Assembly: GCF_949628215.1 (NCBI RefSeq)
Contig: NC_134276.1
Coordinates: forward strand, 127,038,125 to 127,102,124
Source: Phalacrocorax aristotelis
Taxonomy: Eukaryota > Chordata > Aves > Suliformes > Phalacrocoracidae
Direction of reading: 5' to 3'
Length of the DNA stretch: 64,000 bases
The notes under the pieces are model-generated. The model was given only the letters and a program-made list of their open reading frames with translations, did not search any database and was not told the origin of the DNA. This document shows positions 29,309-41,382 of the stretch, in pieces. The translations under genes and the position numbers were made by a program. The first letter of the stretch is position 1. Each line of letters starts with the position of its first letter.

Positions 29309-29340
29309 CCCCCCGCCCCCCCCCCCCCCCCCCCCCCCCC
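29309..29340. repeat. Long C tract (C6-G-C25)
   Basis: Thirty-two bases of C broken by one G, followed directly by GGG. The minus (transcribed-sense) strand carries a G25 run able to form a G-quadruplex, and the plus strand could form an i-motif. The exact length in the assembly should be treated with caution. Confidence 0.9.
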
Positions 29341-32300
29341 GGGAAAAGGCCCTGGAATTACATGTAGACACAAGCATACAGACACCAACAGGTGATATTA
29401 ATACATTGTATGAGAGTTATTTCCCAGGTCTGCCTTCAGGCACATTCTACCCTCTACTTAGCTGAAAATATTAGACATAGTATCTGGGAGTTTTACTTTT
29501 GAATACAGGGAATATGCCCTGTTTTGAAACGCCGCATAGGATCAAAGCACAAGGCATTTTTGTTAAAGTTGACATGGTTGAACACACAGGCATGAAGCTG
29601 TGGGGAGAAGTCCCTTGCTCTGTTTTTATTTCCTCTATCATACCCCCTTTCACACAAAAATTGCTACTTTGTGGTTTTTTTCTCTATCTGTGTAACATCA
29701 ATAAATTACACGTTATCACTCCTATCATCTAGTTATAAAGAGCCTTTCAAGATTTTTAATAGATGCACAATATTGCTACACTTACATTTTCACTGGTTAA
29801 GAACTCAAAAATAGCTGTTGTGAGATTACTCTTAATTTATACTACTTCTCTCTTGTGGGCTTTCAAGAAGAAGCATTTCACCACATGTCACAGATTGATT
29901 CAAAGTATATATTGCGCATCCCAGCCGGGCAGAGATCCTTTCAGTGTTTAACACAACAAAGCTGGGATGAGTAGGGGTTCTAGGATTTGTTTATCCTTTT
30001 TTCATAGGCACAGTTAATTCCTCAAGGAGCTATTTGTGCTGACAGATTAACTAGAGATCTTGAATTCTCTTTGTATTCCAGTTCCTGAGTGGTGGATACA
30101 TACGACCAGATCTTGTGTTATTTTTGCCTTGTAAATGACTCCATGGACAATGAAAACAGTCACAGAAAATATAAATGAAAAGGTGGCGCAATGGCATTCC
30201 CTCTAGAAACAATAACAATTAGCATCCTCAGAAACCCAAACGCACAGTGTCAGCCAGAACACATCGCTGTGGCCCACCATGCACCAGGCTGCGAGGCAAA
30301 TACCCTGATGCAAATGAAGGAGTTTAGTGGCAGTCTGATGGCTTACAACTGAGTTTCACCTATGGAATAGATCAAACATCACATTTCTTGTGGAAACACA
30401 ATGATTTTTCCCCCACAAAATCCCCTAGCACACTTCATAAACATTAGTGGCAGTATTAAACAGTACCATGGTTTTATGTTTCAGGTTCTCTCCCAGTACC
30501 ATGTTAAGTTTCACTTCAAAAACATTTTGAATGAAAGAGCTCTTTGTTCTCGGCTCAACAATACAAGAATTGTTTTGGTTTCCTCTCATTTGAATACTTC
30601 TCTGGCCCTACCCTGTCCCAAAGTTATTGAGTGGGATCACAGCACAAAGATTACATGGCTACTCTACCATAGGTAAACAAGAGAAAAGAGGAGAAAGTGA
30701 CTATGGAAGCAAAAAGCTCCGATGCTAGACAGATAACAGCAGTGAAAAAGAACAGGTCACAAGTCTATTTTTACATCTGCAGCTTTGGAGTTGCGTAGCT
30801 GCAACAAACCAGGCAACTAATGAACCAGTCAATATTTCTCAAAGCATGGAAGGTGTCAACCTAGAGCACTCAAAGGACTAACCAAGGGAGATGTAGCCAC
30901 TGAGCTACACAGGTTTTTAACAACACGCAGTAGGGCAAAAGGAGATGTGGATGTCACTGCTTTAGTTTCCTTCAAGAAAGAGTTACCTGTTAAACACTGG
31001 AAAATCTTTTATGTTTGACCCTGCTGCATGAAGTGTCCCTCTGCAGACCATATTAGGGAAATGGTACATTTGGTTTAGTCTTCTCACCCAATTAGGACTG
31101 AGGAGATGACAGCAGTAGCATGAGTAGTGCACACTAAATAGCAACGATTGGCATGATTATGTTTGACATCCTTCAAGGAGAACGCATGAAGTGGCAGTTT
31201 TGATTTGTGCAACTTCAGGAGAAACAACTATTGAAAGAAAATAAAGAAGAGGAAGTCAGTCAGAAAGAGTCTGAAAGGAAAAGATAAGGAATTAAAATCC
31301 ATAAGATAAGCAGCCTTAATAATACTTTATTAGAGTCCATACGCATATCCAAGGAGAACAACAAAAAATAAGGAAGTAGAAAATGCTGCAATGGTTAAAT
31401 AACAAGGTATACGAGTTCATTAAAGCTGAAAATGTATCCTTCCAAACATGGCAATCATGCCTAAGTGACACTAATAGAACTGAGCATAAACTGTAGCAGG
31501 CTAGATGTAAAACAAAGATTAGGTAGGGTGAAGAGGAAATTTAAAGAAAAAAAACCACTAAAGGTATAAAGACAAATACTGCAATAAAACATTATTCAAA
31601 CACATCAGACAGAGAAAGCTTACAGGGCAATGACCAGTACCTTAGAAGTTCTGTAGATTATTTGGATTAATAAATGAAATAGGCATATATTAGACTTGGT
31701 AGGTTAGCTAGACTAGTGATCTATGAAAGCAGTAAAGGTAGTCAAAGAGGTTGCAGAAATTCTGCAGCAGAAGTGACATTATTGCTTTGATTTTCAGACT
31801 GGAAGATGATGGAAGAAGGTAAGCTAGCTCCAAGGGGAGAAGAGGAAAGCACTGGTCTGAAGACTGTTATTAAAAAAACCCCGAACACCCACATACCAAA
31901 CCAACCAACCAAACAAACAATTCCCAAACAACAAAAGAGTACTGGAACATCTTAATACATTGAACAATGACAGACAGTTGTGTAGGATTCATCAGTCACA
32001 CATTTCATGAGTGAAGCAGTTGAAACACTCATCCAATATATAACGGAAGGATTTACTAAGATGCACAATTTAAGAATGTTAATAAAAATCTATTGGGGCA
32101 GACTCTGAAGACAGGAACAGGTAAACTCAGAAACAGCCTACAGATATCTTACTGGGAAGTTACAGTATGTCTCAGTGGCTGCAGTGTGACTTACAAACAG
32201 AAATATCACGGTATTATCCACTCAGTCACCTCAAAATCTTAAGAATGGAAGCTATGGAATTGTAAAGAGCAATAAGACTTTTTATCCTTTCCCCTGGCAC

Positions 32301-35300
32301 TTAGGAAGAATAGATACACTTGGGACATATCTTCAAGTTCTCCCCTGAAATCATGAAAGCTAGAAACCTGCACGGCTGTTTTAAATCAAAGCTGAAATTA
32401 TGCATGTTATCACTGAGAGTTCTCTAAATGGAGAGCAGCCAGAAAAGCACTGAATACCACAAGAACTGACAACCTAGCATCAAGCCAATATTACAGGGTC
32501 ATCATGACTGAGGGTGATCATGATTCAAGAGAATCAACATTTAGGATAATTAGACAAATTTTCAAAAGCATCTATGTGTTATAAATGTGATTTATGCATC
32601 AGTGAGACTTAGGCTCCAAAGCCACAGAGTTGATTCTGAAAACTTACTCACTGACTTCATAACTGAAGTACCATATGCTGTTAGTCATTTCTCATGAGAT
32701 GAAAAGCCCGAGAGACCAACCTGACAAAACTCACTTAGTGTACTGATTAGGAATATAGAGACAAGTTCCTATCAGTAGTACAACATTTTACACCACCAGC
32801 TCTTCAGTGTATTGTGATGGCTTTTTCAACAGAGGCAGGGTGAGCTCAGCTTACAGTTTTACATACCTGTACTTACTTCTGTCTCTACACAACTCAAGCA
32901 ACGTGTATCTGCTTCTATGAAAACACAAGTCATTCGTGGCTGATAATTCTTTGATAATCTTACAAGCAGAAATATAAACCTACAGGACATAGAAACCACT
33001 TAAAACTGTTAAAAAGAGAAGCATTTACTAAATAAAATTTCAAATGTTCTGCAAGACAAAAGCATAATTGTGACATCAGTATTTCAGAACTATGCATGTC
33101 CCTGCTTCCAGTTTAGCTTGCTACAGAAAAGGCCTGTATCATTATTATTATATAATCTAAAATAGATATCTAAACATACATAATTTCTTAGGTCACCAAA
33201 AACAACCTAAAAATACTCAGCATTAGCTAACACATTCCATACATAGATTAGCAAAAATACAGATGAAAATGCTATTGACATACTGCCTGCCTTGGAAAAT
33301 AAGGAAGCTGGTAGAATCAGGGCCCCCCTCCTCCCCTCTGAGAGTGGAGATCATTTGAAAGGTCCAGAGCAGTTCCTAGGGAATCATAGCCACAAATTTC
33401 CAGAGGCAGAGGGAAGACCATAAGGGCATGTAACCTTTCTCTTCCTCCCACAGAACCTCAAAGAGAAACACAGGAAACCTAAAACACAAAGATGAGGCCA
33501 AACCACCTTCAGATCCATCTAGCCTTTATACTAGCCACAGGCAAATCAAACTGTTGATTCACGGGAAGGGAACTGTTGGTCTCTCTAGCTGCTCAAAAAA
33601 ATGAAAACCCAGAGTTTCTACACCCACTCTCAATACTCTGTGGAGCTCAGGAACCTTGCGAGGTTCCCTCTCTGCCTTTTCCCATTATGCTAGAAGGCCA
33701 TCAAGCAACAAAATCAGAAATTAGAAGAAGAAAATGGACTGCTTCAAAGTTCCCATCCTGTGAAAGCTAAATGATGCTGGAATTGGACTGAGTCAGCCAA
33801 GTCACTTGAGCATGTACGGACAAAGGGTTCAGATGTGGTCCATCACTGACAGCGTTTATAAAGTGCATTCTATTTAATGCATAAAAACTCCCCAGTCCCT
33901 TGCTAAAACATAACTTTAGAAAGTGCTCCCCCATCTCAACATCTTGGCAATGGCTGTTTTATGGATTTTTCAGAAATTATCCATGCCTCACTTTCCTTTT
34001 CAACTTGCATTCTGTACCAGAATCTCAGGTCTCTGCAAGAGTTCAGTGTTCTCTAAAATCATTAAATTGCTCCAGCAGTTTTTCCAATGATTGTCCAACT
34101 TGCCTCTCAGTCCCCAGGAAACTCTTTGCAAAGATGTTGCTTTTCCCTTGTCTGGAACAAATTCCTTCACAGATGGACCATCCAATATCTAAGAATAACT
34201 CTTTTAACTATCAATAGAGACAAAGAGATTCAGTTGCACTGTTCCCGTGGGATTCCTTTGAGTTTGGACACATCTGTTAAGATGCATACATCAGAGCTTG
34301 AATGAAATTTTTGTCTGATTGTATCTCTGAGAACTCGTGAAAGTTTCTGCCAAAATGATCTTATCTCTTGGCACTTGCAAAACATATAAAGTTATGGATG
34401 CTTTCTGAAGGGCTCCTGAAGTAAGAAGCCTATACAGACCAAATCAGTTTAAATACAGCCAAGTCCTCATGACTTCCTTCCCTCCCAGCAAAATCTTTAG
34501 AAGCTTTACCTGAGGCATTTCAGCCTTCAAACTAGGATCCTACCAACTTTATGCATTCGCTATCCATAAGCAAGAAAGTATGTAGAAAACTGCAAATAGT
34601 GTCTATCTCATATGCTTTCTATTGCTTCTTTGTAACCTTTCCAGAACCTGGGCCTCCATGCTTGTCCTTGCAGCTTTTTGCACAAACACCTTTCTTCTGG
34701 TTAAACAGCTACATCTGTTTGTGACAGCTGAGTAGCTACAGGTGTAACTCATTTGGAGCTCTATCAGCTCACTCTATGACTTAATTCCAAATTAATTCAA
34801 AGTGGTGCTTTTTCATCTGCCAAGCCCTACATGAAAACAATCACCTAAGGAAGCACCCCTTCCTCTAACTTGCTTCTCCAATTGCGTTGCCTGAGCTAGC
34901 ATTTCCCAAGACTGAAAAAGATGGGAACCAGACACAATGCATCCTAGGTTTGGGATTTTGCTTCAAGAATTCATCTGCGCTGGAAATACATCATAATGTT
35001 CAAATCCAGAAATTTAGGAACCAGTCCTACCAGGATCAGCAGTAATGCAATTTCATTGGGAATAAGTGGCACCAGAAACAGCATACAGAATGTACTACAC
35101 TATAGAATTAATACCTTAATTAAGTTCTCCGTCATGTATGACTTTGCGCCACTTTTTTTTGCTAAGCGCTCGTTTCAGTAAGACCGGCATTCATACATTT
35201 GCTTAGCCTTTCTTCACCTCTGCCTTTTACAGCTGAGGAGCAGATGGCTATCATAGAGTTTTTATTTCCTATGCTTGGAAAAAGTATTTTGATCTGAATC

Positions 35301-37558
35301 GTTCCAAAAGCACCCTGATTTTTTAAAGTAGATTGGCTTCTCAATATTTCTCATAATAAATATGTGGTGGTGTTTTCTGCCAAGCACTAGTGACTGTGCA
35401 TGTAAAATGATCAGTGAAGATTTCAAACTGATTTGAATAGGTGGCCCATAAAACCCAAGCCTTTTTTCCAGATACATGAACGAGGGGTTACGGAACCATC
35501 TGTACATCAGCGTATTTTTCCAAGAATTGATAAACCCTACCATGTTGACTCTTTCTGGGTGTTTTTGATATTTTCAATGAAAATGCCTCTCAAACTTCCT
35601 GTCTAATCTAGTTTTTAAGTATCTTCAAAATATTTACCATCCTCTAGAAAACTCCGCACCAGAATGAAGAATGTCCTTTGAAAATCAGATATCATCTGCA
35701 GGACTCTAACTGTATTTTGGGAACTAAATTCCAACAATTACTGAGATAGGACAATATTAATATGGAAATTATTATTTTTCTGAAAGAAAAACAAAACCCA
35801 ACTTCGGTGTGAAGGGAGCATCTAACATAGGTTTGCAGTTTATTGATATTGGTATTGTGAATTTAGTAGGAATGGAAGGTGATTTGGGGACATTAAAAAC
35901 TTTGGGGTCTAAAAGACTCTATTAGTCCAAAGAACAGGTAGAGCATGAAGAGCTGCAGGCTCCACCTCCCCCTACTGCCCTCAGCCAATATTCCTCACCC
36001 CTGAACTTGGCCACCTCAGAAAGCAAAAGCAGGAGTTCATTCTGCAAGTTCCCTACAATCACTGCTGGCCTCTGTCCTAAGGTTGCTTTCATGGGTTTCC
36101 ATTTGTACTGTCAAAAACCATCAGTGTGAGGTTTCAAATCCCATTTACTAATGAACTCTTTCATCTTTGTGAATGGGATAAAGAGATTCTTTGTTTGAAA
36201 ATAAGGATTATTTTTTCTTGTTCTGCTCATTTTTTGCATCTTTTCACAAGCTTTTTGTTTTCAGAAAACATTACAAGACAAAACTGTACCCCAGTTTTAA
36301 CAAAGAGCCTGACATCTCCAATTTGAAGAGAATTCTTGTATATACTAAATTGCATGCTGCCTGCTGCTCAATTGTTTCACATCAATTTTCTTCTCCCCAA
36401 ATCACCAGGTGAGATTTAGGAAAGTCTCCCCAGTATCTACCAGCTCTATTAAAATCAAGATCTCTAGAAGAAGTTCATAATGAATAAAGTCAGAAGCCAA
36501 CAGGAATGAATTGCAGCTAAAGTGATTTTGATAGTGACGATCCCTAGAACCCGGCTGGTTCCAAGCTTGGCCCTCAGGCAGGATTTTTAAATAAAAAAAA
36601 GAAAAGGCTATACATACTTTTTAATCTGATTTTTTATTGTCATGCCCTGATTTTTTTTTATAGGCTTTTACAAAGTCTGGTTAGCTTCTGAGCTCTTGAG
36701 ACCTGGTGCCATCATCTCTCCTTTTTTCCCCCTTGTAAATTTTACAACATCCTAAAACCACCGCAGAAGAGGTAAACTGTATACTCTAAAATTAGTGAAT
36801 GATGAGGTTCACATCACCCTGCACATTCTTGCCTAAGAGACTTCCAGGCAGAGACCACTGTGAAATGACAGTGTTTTCAAGAGCTGACAGGTTATGTTCC
36901 GAGTTTCCAAAATCCAGTTTTAATCATTCCCTCCCTTATTTTTGTATTTTTTGGCAAAATGGAAAAGAACATTTTTAAAAGGCCAATTAACCCATGCTGA
37001 GTAATCTGAAAGTGAACGCACTCAAAACAAGGGCCTTGAACTGGTACAGCCACACAGGTCTACAAAGATTTTCCAGACTTTCACAGACTGATCCCCTCCA
37101 CAAAACACTCCCCCCTTTCTTTGTGGAAATCCTTTACAATCCTGGGTGTCAAAGCCAGACACTTGGGAGAAAGCATCCCATTGCAATACAGCACAGGCTG
37201 AAAATCCCCATCAGTAGATATGCTTGGGTAACGAGAAGCATGTGACTACATGGAGAGGAATAACTACAGCTCTAGTTGGAAAGAGACACGCTTGAGGGGG
37301 TCTTCCCTTTTTCATTTGTAAGAAACAGCAACCTGACCCAACAACATGCTTTCAGCTTCCTCTAGCTAATTGCATTATCATGACCTTAACACAAAACACT
37401 GTTTCAGTGGTAATTCCCAAAGAAGGGAAAAGGTAAGTCCTGAGGAAGTCCTGCTTGTGCCATTATGGAAAGAGCATTCAATTGGTAAACCTGGTCTGCA
37501 GTAAGAGGCATGTTTTCAAGAACCCAATTGCAACCCAGCGGCTTGTTGGTGTACTCAC

Positions 37559-37746
37559 AATCAGATGACCCTGTGTGTGTGTGCAGGTTTGTTGGTGAAT
37601 GTGGTGAGTGGATGAGGGCCGGGCTCAGAGACAGAACAGCTTCAAGGTTCAGGCAGGGAAGGCCCGGCTTGGCGCTGCATGCACCCGTCTGAGTAATCTC
37701 ATTCTCCTCAGACGCCTTCTGGTTTTCAGCTGTCTTGGGTTTCTTC
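37559..37746 (-). CDS. ZBTB20: ZBTB20 coding exon, N-terminal extension of long isoform
   Basis: This exon supplies residues 5-66 of the long ZBTB20 isoform, plus the last base of the Arg-4 codon and the first base of Cys-67. The frame reads [19 protein letters not shown] and ends GSSD, which I recognise as the mammalian ZBTB20 N-terminus. On the minus strand the acceptor is a T-rich tract ending TTTTCAG at 37747, and the donor is GTGAGT at 37558-37553. The terminal T joins GT of the next exon to give Cys. The first residues (Met-Leu-Glu in human, as I recall) come from an upstream exon I could not find in this window, so the CDS is open at its 5' end here. The segment has no known domain. 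It is Ser/Thr/His-rich before the junction and distinguishes the long isoform from the short one. Identity is very likely; the exon edges rest on splice consensus and phase. Confidence 0.94.
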
Positions 37747-37834
37747 CTGAAAATAAACAAAGAGACCTTTGAAGGGACTGACTGCATATTTGGGAAAAGG
37801 CATTTTTAGAATCTGTTAAAGATAACCTACTTCT

Positions 37835-37846
37835 CCCCCCCCCCCC
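37835..37846. repeat. C12 homopolymer upstream of the N-terminal coding exon
   Basis: Twelve C followed by TTTT lie 89 bases upstream of the exon acceptor. As RNA this is a G12 run near the branch region of that exon. Confidence 0.9.
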
Positions 37847-38299
37847 TTTTCCCTTACAGGGAAGGAGGCAGGGAAGACTTTCCTCCATGCTTCTTGTTTG
37901 GAAACAAGCTGCTCCTTGTTTTGACTCTAATGCAATGGCCCTGAGACTGTTACAGCAAATAGGCCGAGCACGAAGCTCCGCATTCTGCCCCTACTGATGA
38001 CATACAAAATGAAACTCATCCCAGTGGTTTAGACAGAGCTCCATTTGACAAATATTAACCAAGGCTATAGCATTCTGAATATAGAGTTATACAGAAATGT
38101 AATAGAATTGTCTGAAAAGCAAACAAATATGTAAGTTTCCAGTTCAAAATGTATCAGCGTAAAGACTCATTTTGTAGGGAAAAGCACTGAAGTAATTTTG
38201 GGATGCAGAGGTCATCTAAGTAAACCATGAAGATTTAGAGCCTGAAACGACAGGCTATCAGCACAGAGCATGAGAGCTCTCAACACCTCCCTCCATCCA

Positions 38300-38480
38300 G
38301 GACCTCTGAGCATTTTGTAAACACAGGGAATTAAGCCTCAGAGGAACATTATGCACTGAGTTAATCACCACCTTCGTTTCACAGATGGAGGAACTGGGGC
38401 ACAAAGAGAAGTTGCAGGTTTCAAATCACACAGCAAGCACTCTGAATGGAGAGGCAAACATCCACATCTCACTGTTTCAC
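38300..38480 (-). repeat. MIR-like SINE relic, best preserved antisense copy
   Basis: Several blocks match the reverse complement of an amniote core-SINE in order: GACCTCTGAGCATTTTGTAA, GAATTAAGCCTCAGAGG, TTTCACAGATGGAGGAACTG, GGGCACAAAGAGAAGTTGCA and AAATCACACAGCAAGCA. It lies 550 bases upstream of the N-terminal ZBTB20 coding exon, in the gene's own orientation. Confidence 0.75.
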
Positions 38481-39099
38481 TCAGTTTTACAGGTGAAGGT
38501 GCTCACTCCTAGGCTCCCAGAGGGAGGTTGCTACTGAGCCAGCTCAGGCTGCAGCCTCCAGCCGGGGACACCACTGCCCTGACCCAGCACACAGCCATGG
38601 CACCCGGGCAAACATCCAGCAGCTCCCACTGCGCGCCAGGGCGGGTCTGTGGCCACGCTTGCAAGAGAGCAGCAGGAGCTGGGGAGGCCAAAGCTGTTAA
38701 AATAAAATGCTGTTATCTCCTGCTGGCACCCGAGGCACGAGCTGTGGCAGGTCGCCCTGGGATCAGGCCCTTCTCAAGGCAGCACCTCGCGCCACTGGAC
38801 AGCCATGGTTTTGGGGCAGCATCTGGCCCAAGCGAGGGTCAACCCTGAGCATGGAGGTGCTGCTGGAGCCAAGGCGGTCCTGCCCGGCACCCACCCAGGC
38901 CCCACATGCGTGGTCCTGGCTCCCCTTCTGCTGGCAAAGCCCTTCTCGACAGGGACAGACTCCCCTCCTGAAGGGCCAAGGCGGGAGCGTCTTCCCCCCA
39001 CATGCCCTGCTCTCCTGTGTCCCACCTAGCACCGCATGCAGCTGATGTGCTGAGCTGGCCTCTAGAATTTTAAACAACTCCATCTTACAGCAAGAAAAG

Positions 39100-39335
39100 C
39101 CCCACTCCCGCGGGAGCACGGGGAACAGGGAAGAAGGGAGCGGACCCCCGGCCGGTTACATAAAGGCATTATGTAAGGGCGGCACGCCCGGCCGGGGGCA
39201 GGGCCGGGACCCAGCGCCATTTCCCGCCGGCCGCCGTCGGGGGGCAGCATCCGCCTGGCCTTGGCCTGCCCCGGCCGCCCACCCCGGTCAGCACCCACCG
39301 CCCCGAGGTGTCTCCCAGGCCGGAACGTGAAAGCT
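39100..39335. promoter_or_regulatory. CpG island, candidate internal ZBTB20 promoter
   Basis: About 25 CpG dinucleotides fall within some 235 bases, against a background where CpG is rare. GC content is high and there are GC-box-like GGGCGG and CCGCC words. The island lies 1.35 kb upstream of the N-terminal coding exon on the minus strand. Mammalian ZBTB20 uses many alternative 5' exons, so an internal promoter here is plausible. Donor-like sites on the minus strand below it (for example GTAAGA at 39087-39082, GTGAGC at 38506) could end a first exon, but none is confirmed. Confidence 0.55.
39145..39198. repeat. Nested inverted repeat with two D-box-like sites
   Basis: Outer arms of 11 bp (39145-39155 and 39188-39198) are perfect inverted copies. 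The left arm is directly followed by TTACATAA (39156-39163), a 5-base spacer and TTATGTAA (39169-39176), an 8-bp perfect inverted pair. An 11-base bulge separates inner and outer right arms. TTATGTAA matches the core bound by PAR-bZIP proteins and NFIL3. It lies within the CpG island. Confidence 0.85.
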
Positions 39336-41221
39336 CTGGGAGAGTAGGGAAGAAAAATTGTAATTATAATAAAAATAATAATTAAAAAAGAGTTAAACAG
39401 GCCAAAAAGAAGTAAAACAAATGCCACATCGCCCCCCACCCTCTGAGTCCCCCAGGAGGTGCTGGGCCCAGTTGGCCGCTGGCACATTCCTTGGGCTGAA
39501 GGGATGCCCCGTCGGCGGCCAAAATGCGGAAAAGGTCCCAGACGGACAGGGTTCTGGGGTGCTGCAGAGGAGCTGAGCTCCTCAGGTGAACCACCACCAA
39601 CAGAGGGGTAGTGCTGATAACACTGCAGCTGCTGGCAGTTCTGAGGCATTTTGGATTACGGGGGTCAAAAATCCCCACGCATGGGATGGGCAGATGGTAC
39701 TGCTGCTGTATCCTCCAGATAGATAATCAATATGCTCAAAATATACCGGGCTAAAGTCTAATCTGATCTAAATCAATAGGAGATGACCAAATGGGCCTTA
39801 CTTAAAGTTGTAGATGTATAGCACAGGGCTGAACTGATTTATCCCATTTTAAATGGAAGGAAAATCAAACCATTTAAAAGCGTATTTTTTTCCTGAAGAG
39901 TAAACAGAACATCTCATCACTCCAAGCTCGGGCATCCTTCCATCTGTTCCTCGTTCTGTCACCAGGATCCATCTCTTACTACATGGATGAAGATGCATGA
40001 GATGCAAAGCTTGTACATAAGCACATATATTTTAAAGTACATGGACTGCATATGTTTTGTTCATTATGGTCTGTGTCGATCCTTGGTGTACAAACTCTAG
40101 GACATCTTCACGTGCCTCATTTCCAGATCTGTTGACTTTCTCATGTGCAGCCAGCATGCACCAGGGGCTGTGTACAAACCCCTGTTCTTTTACAGCATAC
40201 CCAAAAAGCTTTCAGATAGCATGGCCTTTTGTCCAGGCAGCAAAGGATGTACGTAGGTTAGGCTGTAGGGTTAGACTCTGGATGTGCGGGGTAATGAAGT
40301 CCCTTGCGCCTGGAAGCTGAACTGCCATATTTAAAGTCTGTTTTCAGCTCAAGAGTTAACCCAAGTTACACGCTTGGAGTACAGCCTCTGACTCCAGCTC
40401 TATCCACACACAAAGGCACCTCCCCTGGGCAGGATGCTGTTGTTATTTGCATGGTAGGGGCTCAGTCTGACTTGTCGGCCGCTAGCCATAGTTGGTTTGT
40501 TAGACCAAGCACTGACTAATGCTTCGGCATGTGGCTGATCGTGCGTGTGCCTCCCAGGCCTTCAAAACTCATTAGAGGGACAGGTTAAAAAATACTCTAG
40601 CAACAGGTAGAGACATCAGTGAAGCTGTGCACAGCGCCCCCTGTTTCCTCCTTTCCAAACCTCTTTATTTTCTACTTTGCTCTTAAGGCTGACACTATGT
40701 TATCAAGACACTGTTGCATCATCACTTTTGCACATCAGAGTCTTGAAGCTTGGTGACTTGTGCTCACTAGGATGGGGAGAGAAGCAGTGCTGCAGACTGG
40801 CACTGGAGATGATAACTCTCCACAGCAGTTCTCCATTTCTCTTACGCTGTTTAGACATGCCCTGCATCTCAGTAACACCCAAGAGGAATGTGGGCTTCCA
40901 CATGAGGAAGGCTGAGTAAGTGAAACAGCCGAGTCAGCTAAGGATCTAAAGAAAACTTATCAGAAAAGAAAAGTCCTGGGGACACTGTGATCAAAACCAC
41001 CTATGAAGAAACCCAAACAAGGTTCTTCTCCAGTCTGCAATGCCAGACTGCTGTTGCCAGCAAAGGAGAATGGGCAAAGCCAGACAAATCGTCCTATTGC
41101 TGTGATCTTCATCTATCCTAATTAAATATTCTTACATTCACTTACATAGTCTACTTCTATTGCTATCTTATTGCTGTAGTCTTCACAGGGAGAGTTGTTA
41201 AGTGTTGGGTCAGGCTGACAA

Positions 41222-41382
41222 GCCAGGTTGTGGCATCTCCATCCTTGGAGATTTTCAAAACTTAATTGAACAAGGCCCTAAGTAACCTAATGCAACTTGG
41301 AAGTCAGCCCTGCTCTGAGCAGGGAATTGGACTAGAGACCTCCAGAGGACCCTCCCAACCTAATATTTTTCTGATTGCACAC
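41222..41382 (+). mobile_element. CR1 LINE, short old 3' fragment
   Basis: The sequence passes through phrases typical of CR1 3' ends: CATCTCCATCCTTGGAGATT, then ACAAGGCCCTAAGTAACCT, then GAGCAGGGAATTGGACTAGA and ACCTCCAGAGGACCCTCCCA. The terminal ATTCTATGATT repeat is degraded. It lies inside the upstream ZBTB20 intron, opposite to the gene's direction. Identification is from remembered CR1 consensus. Confidence 0.85.

Noticed and set aside
29210..29465. Polyproline open frames
   Set aside because: They arise from translating the C25 tract.
33300..33560. Possible additional ancient CR1 fragment
   Set aside because: A few words resemble old CR1 (AATCATAG, CATCTAGCC), but their order and spacing do not hold.
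37747..37787. Read-through start (MQSVPSK) ahead of the N-terminal exon
   Set aside because: A good TTTTCAG acceptor separates it, and the conserved protein begins in a different exon.
39062..39649. 195-codon minus-strand open frame across the CpG island
   Set aside because: GC-rich composition lowers stop frequency. There is no domain, and an Ile/Leu-rich segment comes from an AT-rich run.
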